Assembly (NCBI GenBank): GCA_001513395.1
Contig: LFTP01000150.1
Coordinates: 1-7,341, forward strand
DNA: 7,341 bases
Source: Clostridia bacterium DTU080
GTDB lineage: Bacteria > Bacillota > Limnochordia > DTU080
Direction: 5' to 3'
Both the position numbers and the translations under genes were made by a program. A model generated the notes under the pieces. The model made no database searches, was not told the DNA's origin, and saw only the letters and a program-made list of their open reading frames with translations. This document shows, one piece after another, positions 1-6,389 of the stretch. Every line of letters begins with the position of its first letter. Position 1 is the first letter of the stretch.

Positions 1-193
1 CCCTTTGACCGACCTTCAACGGGTTGGGGACATGGACGCCCATCACTTGCAGCGCACTGAGCGTAAAGACTATCACCATGAGCACGATGAAAGCCGCCAG
101 TTCACGGTGAAGCTTCTCCCGCCGCAGCGGCGGCACCTCATGCCATGCGATGAGGATGAAGATGATAAGTAGGCCGGCCAGGCGAAGCAACAT
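1..193 (-). CDS. Small two-helix membrane protein, fourth gene of germination operon (D-subunit-like), partial
   Basis: This reading frame begins at ATG 193-191 and stays open to the window edge, giving 64 residues (MLLRLAGLLIIFILIAW...). Two hydrophobic stretches, about residues 3-16 and 33-51, are separated by a short charged linker rich in R, K, E and H (about 18-31). After the second comes a VHVPNPLK segment. An AGGAGGG ribosome binding site overlaps the stop codon of the C-subunit gene, and the gap between the genes is only 11 nt, so it belongs to the same transcript. Known background: Bacillus germinant-receptor loci often carry a D gene encoding a protein of roughly 70-85 residues with two membrane segments, which modulates receptor function. 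Size, topology and position fit, so a D-subunit role is inferred. The C-terminus is not visible. The gene is too short for default ORF finders at the edge, but its start signals are clear. Confidence 0.8.
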   Translation of the reverse strand, partial: MLLRLAGLLIIFILIAWHEVPPLRREKLHRELAAFIVLMVIVFTLSALQVMGVHVPNPLKVGQR

Positions 194-199
194 GCGCCA

Positions 200-206
200 C
201 CCTCCT
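200..206 (-). promoter_or_regulatory. Ribosome binding site of the D-like gene, overlapping the C-subunit stop
   Basis: On the minus strand AGGAGGG (206-200) lies 6 nt before ATG 193. It shares bases with the TAG stop (207-205) of the preceding gene. This fixes the start of the small downstream gene and suggests termination-reinitiation coupling with the C subunit. Confidence 0.75.
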
Positions 207-1416
207 ATCTCGACGTGAGCTTGTCACTGCGAATGACCAGTCCCGTGCGGCGAAGCTGGGATCGAACGTCAATCTCAACGGCCATGGTCGGGAAGATCAA
301 ATCCTGCCACTCATCTTCCACCTGACTCCACAGACGAGGATTCGAACGGTAAAGGTAAGAGCCGAATCCGAAAAAGTCCGTCTGGAGCTTTTGCCCTTTG
401 GATACGGCGGCATAGATGTCCTCCCGGATGGCTTGCGCCATACGTTTTTCCAACAACTCCCAGATATCCGTCTCCGGCTCGACAAAAGCGGTAGTATCGC
501 CCAAATGCCCCTCGGCCTCCACTTTGATCCGAGCCACGAAGCGGCCGTCTACGTGCTCAACGCTGCTTTGACCGCGGGCGCGGGTGATCTCGATACCGAT
601 GCGCTGTCCGGGATTGCCGGGATCTTCGATCACAAGAAGGGCGCTTCTTACTTCGGAGCGCACCCAGTTCAGGCCCCGCGTTTCGGACTGGTCGAGCCAA
701 CCGACGAGGTGATCCCGCTTGAACACTGCGGCCCCTGTGATGCGAGCCGAAGAGCCGATAACCTCCTCGACCACCTCGCCTCGCACGTCCGGATCTTTGG
801 GTCGGGGAACGATATCAGCACGGGAAGCGACGGGGCTGACACCCGGCGACTCCAAAGACTGCAGAAATTCGTTGAGACGGACGGTGACCACCGTCGAGAG
901 CGCCTTGGCAGCGTTGTTGAGGATGCCCCGGGCTCCTTCTGACGGCTGACGTTCCAGCTCAAAGCGCGTCTGAAGCATCTGCGAGGCGGTCGTGCCCTTC
1001 GCCACGGCGACGTGCACCGTACGTCGACTCTCTCCGTCCCTGGACCAAAAATCCAGAGCCTGCTGGATTCCCTCTCTGGCCAGCTCTTCTCCGAACAGAA
1101 CCCAACGGTTATGAGCAAAAAACAGGCGTCGGGGGGATTGACTGTTGCCGTTGCGTATGGCCTCAAACACAGTGTCGCCCGTGCTGCTGAAGATCCATAC
1201 GGCGGCTTCCTGGGGATTGCTTTTTTCCCCGCCGCCAAGGGCAAACGGTTTGGCGACCAGCATCGTCAGTTGCAGCTTGCCTTCTTCTTGCGCCTTGTCA
1301 ATCCCCATGGCCATGACAAAACCGAGAGTCTCGATCTCCCGACGACTCCAGCAACCGGACAAGGATAGCAAAAGACATACCAGGAGCAGAATACTCACCT
1401 GTCGCCCCGAAAGCAT
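205..1416 (-). CDS. Ger(x)C family spore germination lipoprotein (receptor C subunit)
   Basis: This 403-residue protein has the usual length of the Ger(x)C family. It starts with a lipoprotein signal peptide: a positively charged start, a hydrophobic core at about residues 7-20 and lipobox L19-S20-G21-C22, so Cys22 is the predicted lipidated residue. The mature start CWSRREIETLGFVMAMGID is typical of the family. The central domain includes the family-like segment AVFKRDHLVGWLDQSETRGLNWV. The C-terminal domain (from about residue 265) includes VEHVDGRFVARIKVEAEGHL and ends in a KLTSR tail. In the family, the C subunit is anchored in the outer leaflet of the spore inner membrane and is needed for germinant-receptor function. 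The ATG start at 1416 overlaps the TGA of the B-subunit gene (TGATG), with a GGGGGTGAAGG stretch just upstream. Which receptor paralogue this is, and its germinant, cannot be told from sequence, so no symbol is given. Confidence 0.95.
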   Translation of the reverse strand: MLSGRQVSILLLVCLLLSLSGCWSRREIETLGFVMAMGIDKAQEEGKLQLTMLVAKPFALGGGEKSNPQEAAVWIFSSTGDTVFEAIRNGNSQSPRRLFFAHNRWVLFGEELAREGIQQALDFWSRDGESRRTVHVAVAKGTTASQMLQTRFELERQPSEGARGILNNAAKALSTVVTVRLNEFLQSLESPGVSPVASRADIVPRPKDPDVRGEVVEEVIGSSARITGAAVFKRDHLVGWLDQSETRGLNWVRSEVRSALLVIEDPGNPGQRIGIEITRARGQSSVEHVDGRFVARIKVEAEGHLGDTTAFVEPETDIWELLEKRMAQAIREDIYAAVSKGQKLQTDFFGFGSYLYRSNPRLWSQVEDEWQDLIFPTMAVEIDVRSQLRRTGLVIRSDKLTSR

Positions 1417-2543
1417 CAGCCTTCACCCCCGTCTCCACTGGTTCTGTTACCTCTGAGCAGGCGAGCCAAGGTAAGGACCGTCATGAAACCCAGGACGATC
1501 ACCATGATGCATATGCCGCTTCGTTCGGGAGCGCTGAAGCGTTCCATCTCCATCACATCGTCGAAGAGCAAGACACCCAAGCTGACTGACAAAACACACA
1601 AAGGATAGACGAAAGGCTGATAGCGGCGCAGCCCACAGATCTGAGCCAAGCCCACGGCCCCGGCCCACAGAAAAAAAGACATCTTGACCCCCGCACTCAC
1701 CGTCCAGATCCCCATCGGTATGACCTCGATTCGTTCAAGGAAGTCTCCGATGGAGATCAGGCGTCCAAGGCTGAAGGCCGGCAGGGTCAGCGTGGGTGTC
1801 AGCACCCCAAAGACCGCCACCAAGACGGCCGCAAAGGACATTCCCACCAGCCCGACTCCTCCCACGGCTAAAAGACTGAAACGTCTGGCATCGGAGGGCC
1901 GAGTGAGGAAGGGGACAATCATTGCCGATACAATGATCTCCAGGAATATGATCCATGAGGTTGCCGTCTCCTTGACGATGATTCCGAGACCTCCGGGAAG
2001 TACGGGTCGCAGGTTCTCGAACCTCATGGCGTTCATCGGCAAGGTCAGGACCACCACAGTCACAACAAGGACAATCCAAAACACGGTCTCGGCCACGCGT
2101 CCCACAACTTCCACACCATTGTAGGCAGCGTTGCCAGCAACGAAAGCGATGACTCCCATGAAGACCAGAATGGGCGTCTCAGGCATGATGGCGGCAGTGT
2201 AGGCCTCACCGACTTGTCGGGCGGTTATGCCGGCGATGAGTAAGAGATAAAAAACAAAGACCAGACTCAAAGCTTTGCCGGCGATTTTGCCCAACAGAAT
2301 CTCGCTGTATTCGACAATAGTCCTTCGCGGAAAGGCCTGAGCGAGCCAGTTGATCCACAAAACGACGGGGATGGCGCCCAGCGTGGAGATGAACATGACG
2401 ATCCAGCCGTCCTGGGGGACCGAGATACCGGTAATGCTCGGAAAGGTGACGGTGATAGGCACCAAACGGGACACAAAGATCAACGCCATCAGCTGATGGC
2501 CTTGTATCAGATCATTGGATGTAAACTCCTCATCTGTTCTCAT
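1416..2543 (-). CDS. GerAB/ArcD/ProY-type spore germination permease (receptor B subunit)
   Basis: This is an integral membrane protein of 375 residues with about ten hydrophobic segments, matching the roughly 365-residue B subunits of germinant receptors (APC transporter superfamily). The N-terminus MRTDEEFTSNDLIQGHQLMALIFVSRL leads into the first helix. Further helices include GWIVMFISTLGAIPVVLWINWLA and SLVFVFYLLLIAGITARQVGEAY, the latter with the amphipathic pattern typical of the family. B subunits are thought to bind the small-molecule germinant. I chose ATG 2543 over an in-frame upstream start at 2654, because 2543 overlaps the A-subunit stop as ATGA (2543-2540). The upstream option would add 37 non-hydrophobic residues embedded in the A-subunit frame. 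The 3' end overlaps the C-subunit start by one base. Both overlaps indicate coupled translation with the neighbours. The germinant cannot be predicted. Confidence 0.94.
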   Translation of the reverse strand: MRTDEEFTSNDLIQGHQLMALIFVSRLVPITVTFPSITGISVPQDGWIVMFISTLGAIPVVLWINWLAQAFPRRTIVEYSEILLGKIAGKALSLVFVFYLLLIAGITARQVGEAYTAAIMPETPILVFMGVIAFVAGNAAYNGVEVVGRVAETVFWIVLVVTVVVLTLPMNAMRFENLRPVLPGGLGIIVKETATSWIIFLEIIVSAMIVPFLTRPSDARRFSLLAVGGVGLVGMSFAAVLVAVFGVLTPTLTLPAFSLGRLISIGDFLERIEVIPMGIWTVSAGVKMSFFLWAGAVGLAQICGLRRYQPFVYPLCVLSVSLGVLLFDDVMEMERFSAPERSGICIMVIVLGFMTVLTLARLLRGNRTSGDGGEG

Positions 2544-4126
2544 CGCTCTTTTTCCCGCCTCTCGGTCGGGAACCGCCCCGGCCTCAGATGCCGTCTTTGC
2601 CTGCGGGATCCGCTCTTTTCTCCCACCAGTCTCGGTCGGGTGTCCATGCTCCACCAGGGAGCCCGGATCAAAGAGTCCTTGAGATCCGACACCACAAGCG
2701 GGGCCAACGGCTCAAAATAGGGTACCCCAAGGGAACGCAAAGAGACCAGATGGATATGAAGAGCAAACAGGCCGACGATGACGCCAAACAGACCCAATGA
2801 TCCGGCCAGAAGAAGAAAGACGAAGCGCAGCATCCGGGGTGCTATCCCGAAGCTGTAGATCGGCACGGAAAAGGAGGCGATCCCCGTAGCGGCGACTACC
2901 ACGGCCATGATCGGTGAGACCAACTCCGCTCGAATGGCCGCCTCACCCAAGACCAAAGCACCGATGATGCTGATCGCCGTGCCCACTATGCGCGGCAAGC
3001 GCACGCCGGCTTCCCGCATCACCTCAAAGATGGTCTCCATCATGAGAGCCTCAAAGACGGTCGGCAGGGGGACGCCTTCGCGCTGAGAGGCGATGCTTAG
3101 AATGAGGGAAGTTGGCAGCATCTCCTGATGAAAAGTCACAATCGCCACGTAGACGGAAGGCAGAATCAAAGAGGCAACGAAGGCAGCGAAGCGCAGAGGA
3201 CGCAGGAGACTGGCGATCAGGTAATCGCTGCAATAATCCTCTCCCGTGTCCAAGAACATCGTAAACGTCGCCGGTGCCACAAGTTGAAATGGCGTTCCGT
3301 CTATGAGAATGACTATCCGTCCCTCAAGTAGGGCTCCGGCCGCCCGATCCGGCCGCTCTGTCGGCATCCACACGGGGAAAGGAGAATACGGAGCGTCAGT
3401 GATGTACTCCTCCAGATGACCGCTGCCTTGGATGGCATCGACGTCAATGCCTTCCAGACGCCGGCGAACCTCATCGACCATCCGCTCCTCTGCCAAGCCG
3501 TCCACATAGACCAAGGCGATCCTCGTCTGGCTGACGCGCCCGATCGTATACTCTTCAACGCGCAAGCGTGGACTTCGTATTCTTCGGCGCAGCAGGGCGG
3601 TATTGGTGCGGATGTTCTCGACAAAGCCTTCTTTGGATCCCCGAATGGTCGATTCGGTAATCGGCTCCTCAATGCCCCGTTGCTCCCAACCTTTGGTGTC
3701 GAAGATCAAGGCCTTGGCCACATCTTGAACAAACAGGACGGAATCGCCGCCTCCCAGGGCCATGAGTACCCGGGCCATCCGATCAGTCTCAGTCACCTCA
3801 GCGACGGCCAACATCTGTTCCTTTAGGTATTGAAATACCTCGACACCGCTGCCGGTCGGAATGTCAGTCTGAACGAGGGGCAAAAGCACCGCCTCAGTCA
3901 GGTATTTCTTGTCGATCAGCCCGTCTATGGAGATCAAAAGAGCGTGTCTTTGACCGTCGCGTCCGATACGCAGTCGGCGAATCTGTATGTCGGCACTGTC
4001 CCCGAACTCGGTTTTGATCCGATCCGCATTAGCCTCCAACTGCGACGACAGAGTCTCTTCCCGCTTGGGCGAAGCAGTCTTTTCTTCTTGTCGATTTCGC
4101 CACAATTTGCGTAGTCTGCTCCACAC
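2540..4126 (-). CDS. GerA family spore germination protein (receptor A subunit)
   Basis: This 528-residue protein has the standard architecture and length of the GerA family. A soluble N-terminal region (about 1-245) opens with a basic, hydrophilic tail. The conserved core follows: PYSPFP and TERPD at about 246-259, LLEGRIVILIDGTPF to about 278, FHQEMLPTSL at about 331, then EALMMETIFEVMREAGVRLPR at about 357-377. Several membrane helices follow in the C-terminal part, and the protein ends in a very basic cytoplasmic tail. A subunits oligomerise in the spore inner membrane and act as the ion-conducting part of the receptor. The start is GTG 4126, with GGGGAGG ten nt upstream. The stop overlaps the B-subunit start (ATGA). 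No frameshift or missing block is seen, so the operon looks intact. The start codon lies inside an 11-bp inverted repeat, described separately. Confidence 0.95.
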   Translation of the reverse strand: MWSRLRKLWRNRQEEKTASPKREETLSSQLEANADRIKTEFGDSADIQIRRLRIGRDGQRHALLISIDGLIDKKYLTEAVLLPLVQTDIPTGSGVEVFQYLKEQMLAVAEVTETDRMARVLMALGGGDSVLFVQDVAKALIFDTKGWEQRGIEEPITESTIRGSKEGFVENIRTNTALLRRRIRSPRLRVEEYTIGRVSQTRIALVYVDGLAEERMVDEVRRRLEGIDVDAIQGSGHLEEYITDAPYSPFPVWMPTERPDRAAGALLEGRIVILIDGTPFQLVAPATFTMFLDTGEDYCSDYLIASLLRPLRFAAFVASLILPSVYVAIVTFHQEMLPTSLILSIASQREGVPLPTVFEALMMETIFEVMREAGVRLPRIVGTAISIIGALVLGEAAIRAELVSPIMAVVVAATGIASFSVPIYSFGIAPRMLRFVFLLLAGSLGLFGVIVGLFALHIHLVSLRSLGVPYFEPLAPLVVSDLKDSLIRAPWWSMDTRPRLVGEKSGSRRQRRHLRPGRFPTERREKER

Positions 4127-4198
4127 CGGCGCGCGGCCTCCCCGACCGAAATCCTGATTTAGCCTCCCCCCAACTCTTTTTCCCTATGCGCGCCGGTG
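4124..4198 (-). promoter_or_regulatory. 11-bp inverted repeat enclosing the A-subunit RBS and containing its start codon
   Basis: Plus-strand arms CACCGGCGCGC (4124-4134) and GCGCGCCGGTG (4188-4198) are perfect reverse complements with a 53-nt loop. In the minus-strand transcript the last three bases of the second arm are the GTG start codon (4126-4124), and the ribosome binding site is in the loop. If folded, the stem would hide the start codon. The distal arm overlaps the neighbouring 4194-4221 hairpin by five bases (4194-4198), so the two structures would compete. The pairing is seen directly, and the regulatory role is inference. The arms are pure GC-rich sequence, so chance pairing is possible. 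Confidence 0.4.
4137..4143 (-). promoter_or_regulatory. Ribosome binding site of the A-subunit gene
   Basis: GGGGAGG (4143-4137) precedes GTG 4126 by 10 nt and supports that start, because no ATG is available nearby. A second, very similar GGGGGGAGG lies at 4170-4162 but has no start codon at a usable distance. It may be a duplicate or a decoy. Both motifs fall inside the loop of the 4124-4198 inverted repeat. Confidence 0.7.
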
Positions 4199-4221
4199 AC
4201 CGCCCAAAAGGGCGGCCACCG
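4194..4221 (-). terminator. Strong hairpin after the substrate-binding gene, lacking a U-tract
   Basis: In the minus-strand transcript CGGUGGCCGCCC pairs with GGGCGGUCACCG around a UUUU loop. The stem has 12 base pairs with a single G-U wobble. It starts about 31 nt after the TAA of the substrate-binding gene. The following bases are GCGCGCAUAGGG, not a run of U, so it is not a classical intrinsic terminator. It could be an mRNA 3'-end-stabilising or partial-termination hairpin between the transporter-component gene and the germination operon. Confidence 0.5.
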
Positions 4222-4252
4222 CCGGAATCAAGGCCTAAGAGACTGAGAAGGC

Positions 4253-5497
4253 TTACGGCTCTGCGGCAATCAAGCGCTCGGCGATGGGCCGGATCTGCTC
4301 GATAGCCATCCGAGCTGACACAGCTCCGCTGGATATCCGGGAAAGGGCGCCTCCGATGGTGTTGACCATGATCTCGTCCCACTGAAGCAAGTGAGGCAAG
4401 GGTCTTCCGTAGTCGGAGGCGTAAAGAAGGGTGATCTCACGCAGACTGACAGGTTCGGTCCCCAAAGGCTGGAAGAGGTTCCATAGGTCCCGGTCCCGGG
4501 TCTGAGGAGGGAAGCGCTTGTTGCTCACGTAGATCCTATGACCGGGGCTGTCAGGGCCCAACAGGAACTGCAAAAACGTCCAGGCCTCTTCCAGATTCTC
4601 CGTCGTAGTGCTGATGGCCATGGCATTAGCTTTCCAGATCCCTTTTTGACCGCCGGATCCGCCCGGAGGCAGCGTGACGTCCCATTCGAAGGGCCAATCC
4701 GCTTTGGTGACGGAAGGAAAGCCCGCCGGATACATGGCGCTCAACGAGCGCGTCTGCGCGGCGAAGTCTCCGCCGACGACTCCGTGGACCAGGTTCAGAT
4801 CGGCAACCCACTGCAAAGCGTCTATCGTGGCCGGTTCCGCCAGAAGGAAGAGCTTATTGACATCGTCGACGACATCTCCGCCCACGGCCCAAACCCAAGG
4901 CCACACGGAACCCCACGAGACGTATCCGCCCGTGCCCCAGCGGATGGTACGTTGCCCGTCGCTTTTGGTGAGCTTGCGCATATACTCCAAAAACGTCTCC
5001 CGACTCCAGTGCGGATCAGGTTTGGGCAACCCGGCTTCCGCCATGTGCTCTACGTTATACACGTAGTATTGCGGCGCTGAAATGTAGGGCAAGCCGTAGA
5101 TCTTACCCTTGTACTCCACATCTAACAAGGCGACCGGGAAGTACTCCCGCATATCAATGGAAGGCGTCCGAGCGATCAAATCATCCAACGGACGGATCAG
5201 ATTGTTGGCCACAAACTCAGCCGTGTAATAGCCATCCACGGCATAGACATCAGGGGCCAGCCCACCGGCGGCCAGGACTTTCAGCTTAGGGTGATGCTCT
5301 GAGTATGTGGATCCGATGTACTCGATTTTGATGTTCGGATAGGCCGCTCCAAAAGCAGCAATCAACTCCTGGTCAATGGGTGCAGGTCCCCAAGTCGCCC
5401 ATTGCAGAGTCACGGTCTTGGCCGCGGCGACCGTTCCAAGCGCAGTCAGCAACAAGACCACGACGGAAAACAGCCAATGACGCTTTCTTTCAGACAC
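4253..5497 (-). CDS. ABC transporter extracellular substrate-binding protein, sugar type (family 1)
   Basis: This 414-residue secreted protein captures a solute, probably a carbohydrate, for an ABC importer. It begins with a signal peptide: basic SERKRH, a hydrophobic core at about residues 9-22, then A24-A25-A26 as the cleavage site. The mature start KTVTLQWATWG is typical of family-1 solute-binding proteins. Further family-like blocks are GLAPDVYAVDGYYTAEFVANNLIRPLDD, EYKGKIYGLPYISAPQYYVYN, the Trp-rich SWGSVWPWVWAVGG and EEAWTFLQFLLG. The aromatic cluster is what sugar pockets usually show. There is no lipobox and no cysteine at all. I chose GTG 5497 because GAGGGAG lies 8 nt upstream and the signal peptide starts there. 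A longer frame from GTG 5572 adds 25 hydrophilic residues without a ribosome binding site. No permease or ATPase genes are in the window, so its partners are elsewhere. The substrate is unknown. Confidence 0.92.
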   Translation of the reverse strand: MSERKRHWLFSVVVLLLTALGTVAAAKTVTLQWATWGPAPIDQELIAAFGAAYPNIKIEYIGSTYSEHHPKLKVLAAGGLAPDVYAVDGYYTAEFVANNLIRPLDDLIARTPSIDMREYFPVALLDVEYKGKIYGLPYISAPQYYVYNVEHMAEAGLPKPDPHWSRETFLEYMRKLTKSDGQRTIRWGTGGYVSWGSVWPWVWAVGGDVVDDVNKLFLLAEPATIDALQWVADLNLVHGVVGGDFAAQTRSLSAMYPAGFPSVTKADWPFEWDVTLPPGGSGGQKGIWKANAMAISTTTENLEEAWTFLQFLLGPDSPGHRIYVSNKRFPPQTRDRDLWNLFQPLGTEPVSLREITLLYASDYGRPLPHLLQWDEIMVNTIGGALSRISSGAVSARMAIEQIRPIAERLIAAEP

Positions 5498-5505
5498 TTC
5501 CGATT

Positions 5506-5512
5506 CTCCCTC
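5506..5512 (-). promoter_or_regulatory. Ribosome binding site of the substrate-binding protein gene
   Basis: GAGGGAG (5512-5506) is 8 nt before GTG 5497. It decides the start against the longer in-frame option at 5572, which has no purine-rich motif at the right distance. Confidence 0.7.
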
Positions 5513-5722
5513 GCTTTCGTTTTTGTATTTCTCGCTTGTGACTACTTCAGCTACTGTTGTCCCATGCGTCACCGCGAGTCCTTATCTGTTCATTTGTTTT
5601 ATGCACAATCTATGATTTCCCTGCATCAACCTATATGTGCAAGTTTAATGCTTCAGACTTCTTAGCACACAGTCACGGGACTCATGGCTTTCCGAAGAAG
5701 AATCGGCTATATAACGAAAACA

Positions 5723-5738
5723 CCGTGGAGTACCACGG
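5723..5738. repeat. 6-bp perfect hairpin (CCGTGG-AGTA-CCACGG)
   Basis: CCGTGG and CCACGG flank a 4-nt loop. Read on the minus strand it is followed by TGTTTTCG, which resembles a weak intrinsic terminator. It lies 78 nt beyond the end of the iscB relic, where IS200/IS605-type elements carry a subterminal hairpin recognised by the TnpA transposase. Either reading is inference. Confidence 0.4.
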
Positions 5739-5758
5739 ATGGCACGCCGCCGCCGAAT

Positions 5759-5780
5759 CGCCGTAGGGATGGTCACGGCG
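5759..5780. repeat. 6-bp inverted repeat with 10-nt loop downstream of iscB relic
   Basis: CGCCGT (5759-5764) and ACGGCG (5775-5780) are perfect reverse complements. With the 5723-5738 hairpin it forms a two-hairpin cluster within 100 nt of the relic's stop codon. It may be part of the former element end, or chance. Confidence 0.3.
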
Positions 5781-5815
5781 CTCTTATGCCGGATGGTTGG
5801 CGGCAGTCTTTTCAT

Positions 5816-6389
5816 TCAAACACTTGACACTGTACGGCGACAGTCGTCAGCGTAGCGGTCAAAACGTCGCAGCAGTCGAAGGCGCCCCACGACGTCGTGA
5901 TCCTCGTTCCCGAAGCCGTTACCACATCAAAGTCTTCGCGTTCGCGGATCGCTGCACTGTCCACATGCACGCCCCGGGTGTTTCCCCTCCTCAATCACCA
6001 CACAGACCATATCTCCGGTTTGAAAACCGCTTATGCGTTTTGCCGCCTTCAGCTTGCTGCGGGGAAAGCCGCGGTTGTCCACGCGGCACATTTGTCTGGA
6101 ACCGCGCCCCAAAACGCTAATCGTAAGGATGGGCATCTTCAGGTTTAAGACAACTTCAGCTCCACTGTCACCTGCGTCCACGATCGCCAGGCCCGTGGTG
6201 TGGCTGCCCGGATCAGTCTTCAGACGCAGATGTGCCCCAGCGGGACCGGCAACGGCATACTCAATAATGATTTTGTGAATGGGCACCTGCGGTACATCGC
6301 GGCTTTGCCTTGCTTATACAGTATCCGAGCCCTTGCCAAAACGGCTGCAATGGCTTTTTGTCGGTGTCCGGAGCGAAAACCTTGGTCAA
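5816..6389 (-). pseudogene. iscB: Decayed, internally deleted iscB (RNA-guided HNH/RuvC nuclease of IS200/IS605-type elements)
   Basis: Fragments of an IscB protein run in order through several frames. The N-terminus TKVFAPDTDKKPLQP starts at TTG 6389. After a shift near 6340 comes ARARILYKQGKAAMYRRCPFT (the RRXRR-type N-terminal domain). After a shift near 6274 comes LRLKTDPGSHTTGLAIVD, the RuvC-I motif, with the catalytic Asp at about 6214. Near 6135 the text jumps in frame to GRGSRQMCRVDNRGFPRSK and GFQTGDMVCVVIEEGK, which are C-terminal IscB blocks. After a shift near 5977 follows VHVDSAAIREREDFDVVTASG, and after another near 5886 RLRLLRRFDRYADD, ending at TGA 5818-5816. The bridge helix, RuvC-II, HNH and RuvC-III are missing. 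The relic is about 570 nt against roughly 1.2-1.5 kb for a full gene. Active IscB is a nickase/nuclease guided by an omega-RNA and is the ancestor of Cas9. This copy cannot encode an active enzyme. No tnpA is present. Confidence 0.88.

Larger units (their letters stand above)
5498..5815. other. Intergenic gap between iscB relic and substrate-binding gene
   Basis: These 318 bases hold no supported gene. The part nearest the substrate-binding gene (about 5580-5720) is AT-richer than its surroundings and is where its promoter should be. On the minus strand TTGCAC, TTGATG, CATAGATT and GCATAAAA occur at about 5648-5595, but no pair of boxes has a good match at 16-18 nt spacing, so I call no promoter. 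The distal part (5723-5780) has two short hairpins listed separately. Confidence 0.6.

Noticed and set aside
391..942. 183-codon plus-strand open frame
   Set aside because: It lies entirely antisense to the C-subunit gene, has no ribosome binding site or family resemblance, and the minus-strand product is unmistakable.
4127..4252. SigG-type forespore promoter for the germination operon
   Set aside because: A GCATA motif at 4189-4185 could be a -35 box, but no CATA-like -10 box occurs 17-18 nt downstream.
4538..5080. 180-codon plus-strand open frame
   Set aside because: Antisense shadow of the substrate-binding protein gene; composition is Arg-rich and not protein-like.
5498..5572. N-terminal extension of the substrate-binding protein to GTG 5572
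   Set aside because: It has no ribosome binding site and would place 25 hydrophilic residues before the signal peptide.
5595..5660. Sigma-A or SigF/SigG promoter upstream of the substrate-binding gene
   Set aside because: TTG-type and TA-rich hexamers are present, but no pair matches in both sequence and spacing.
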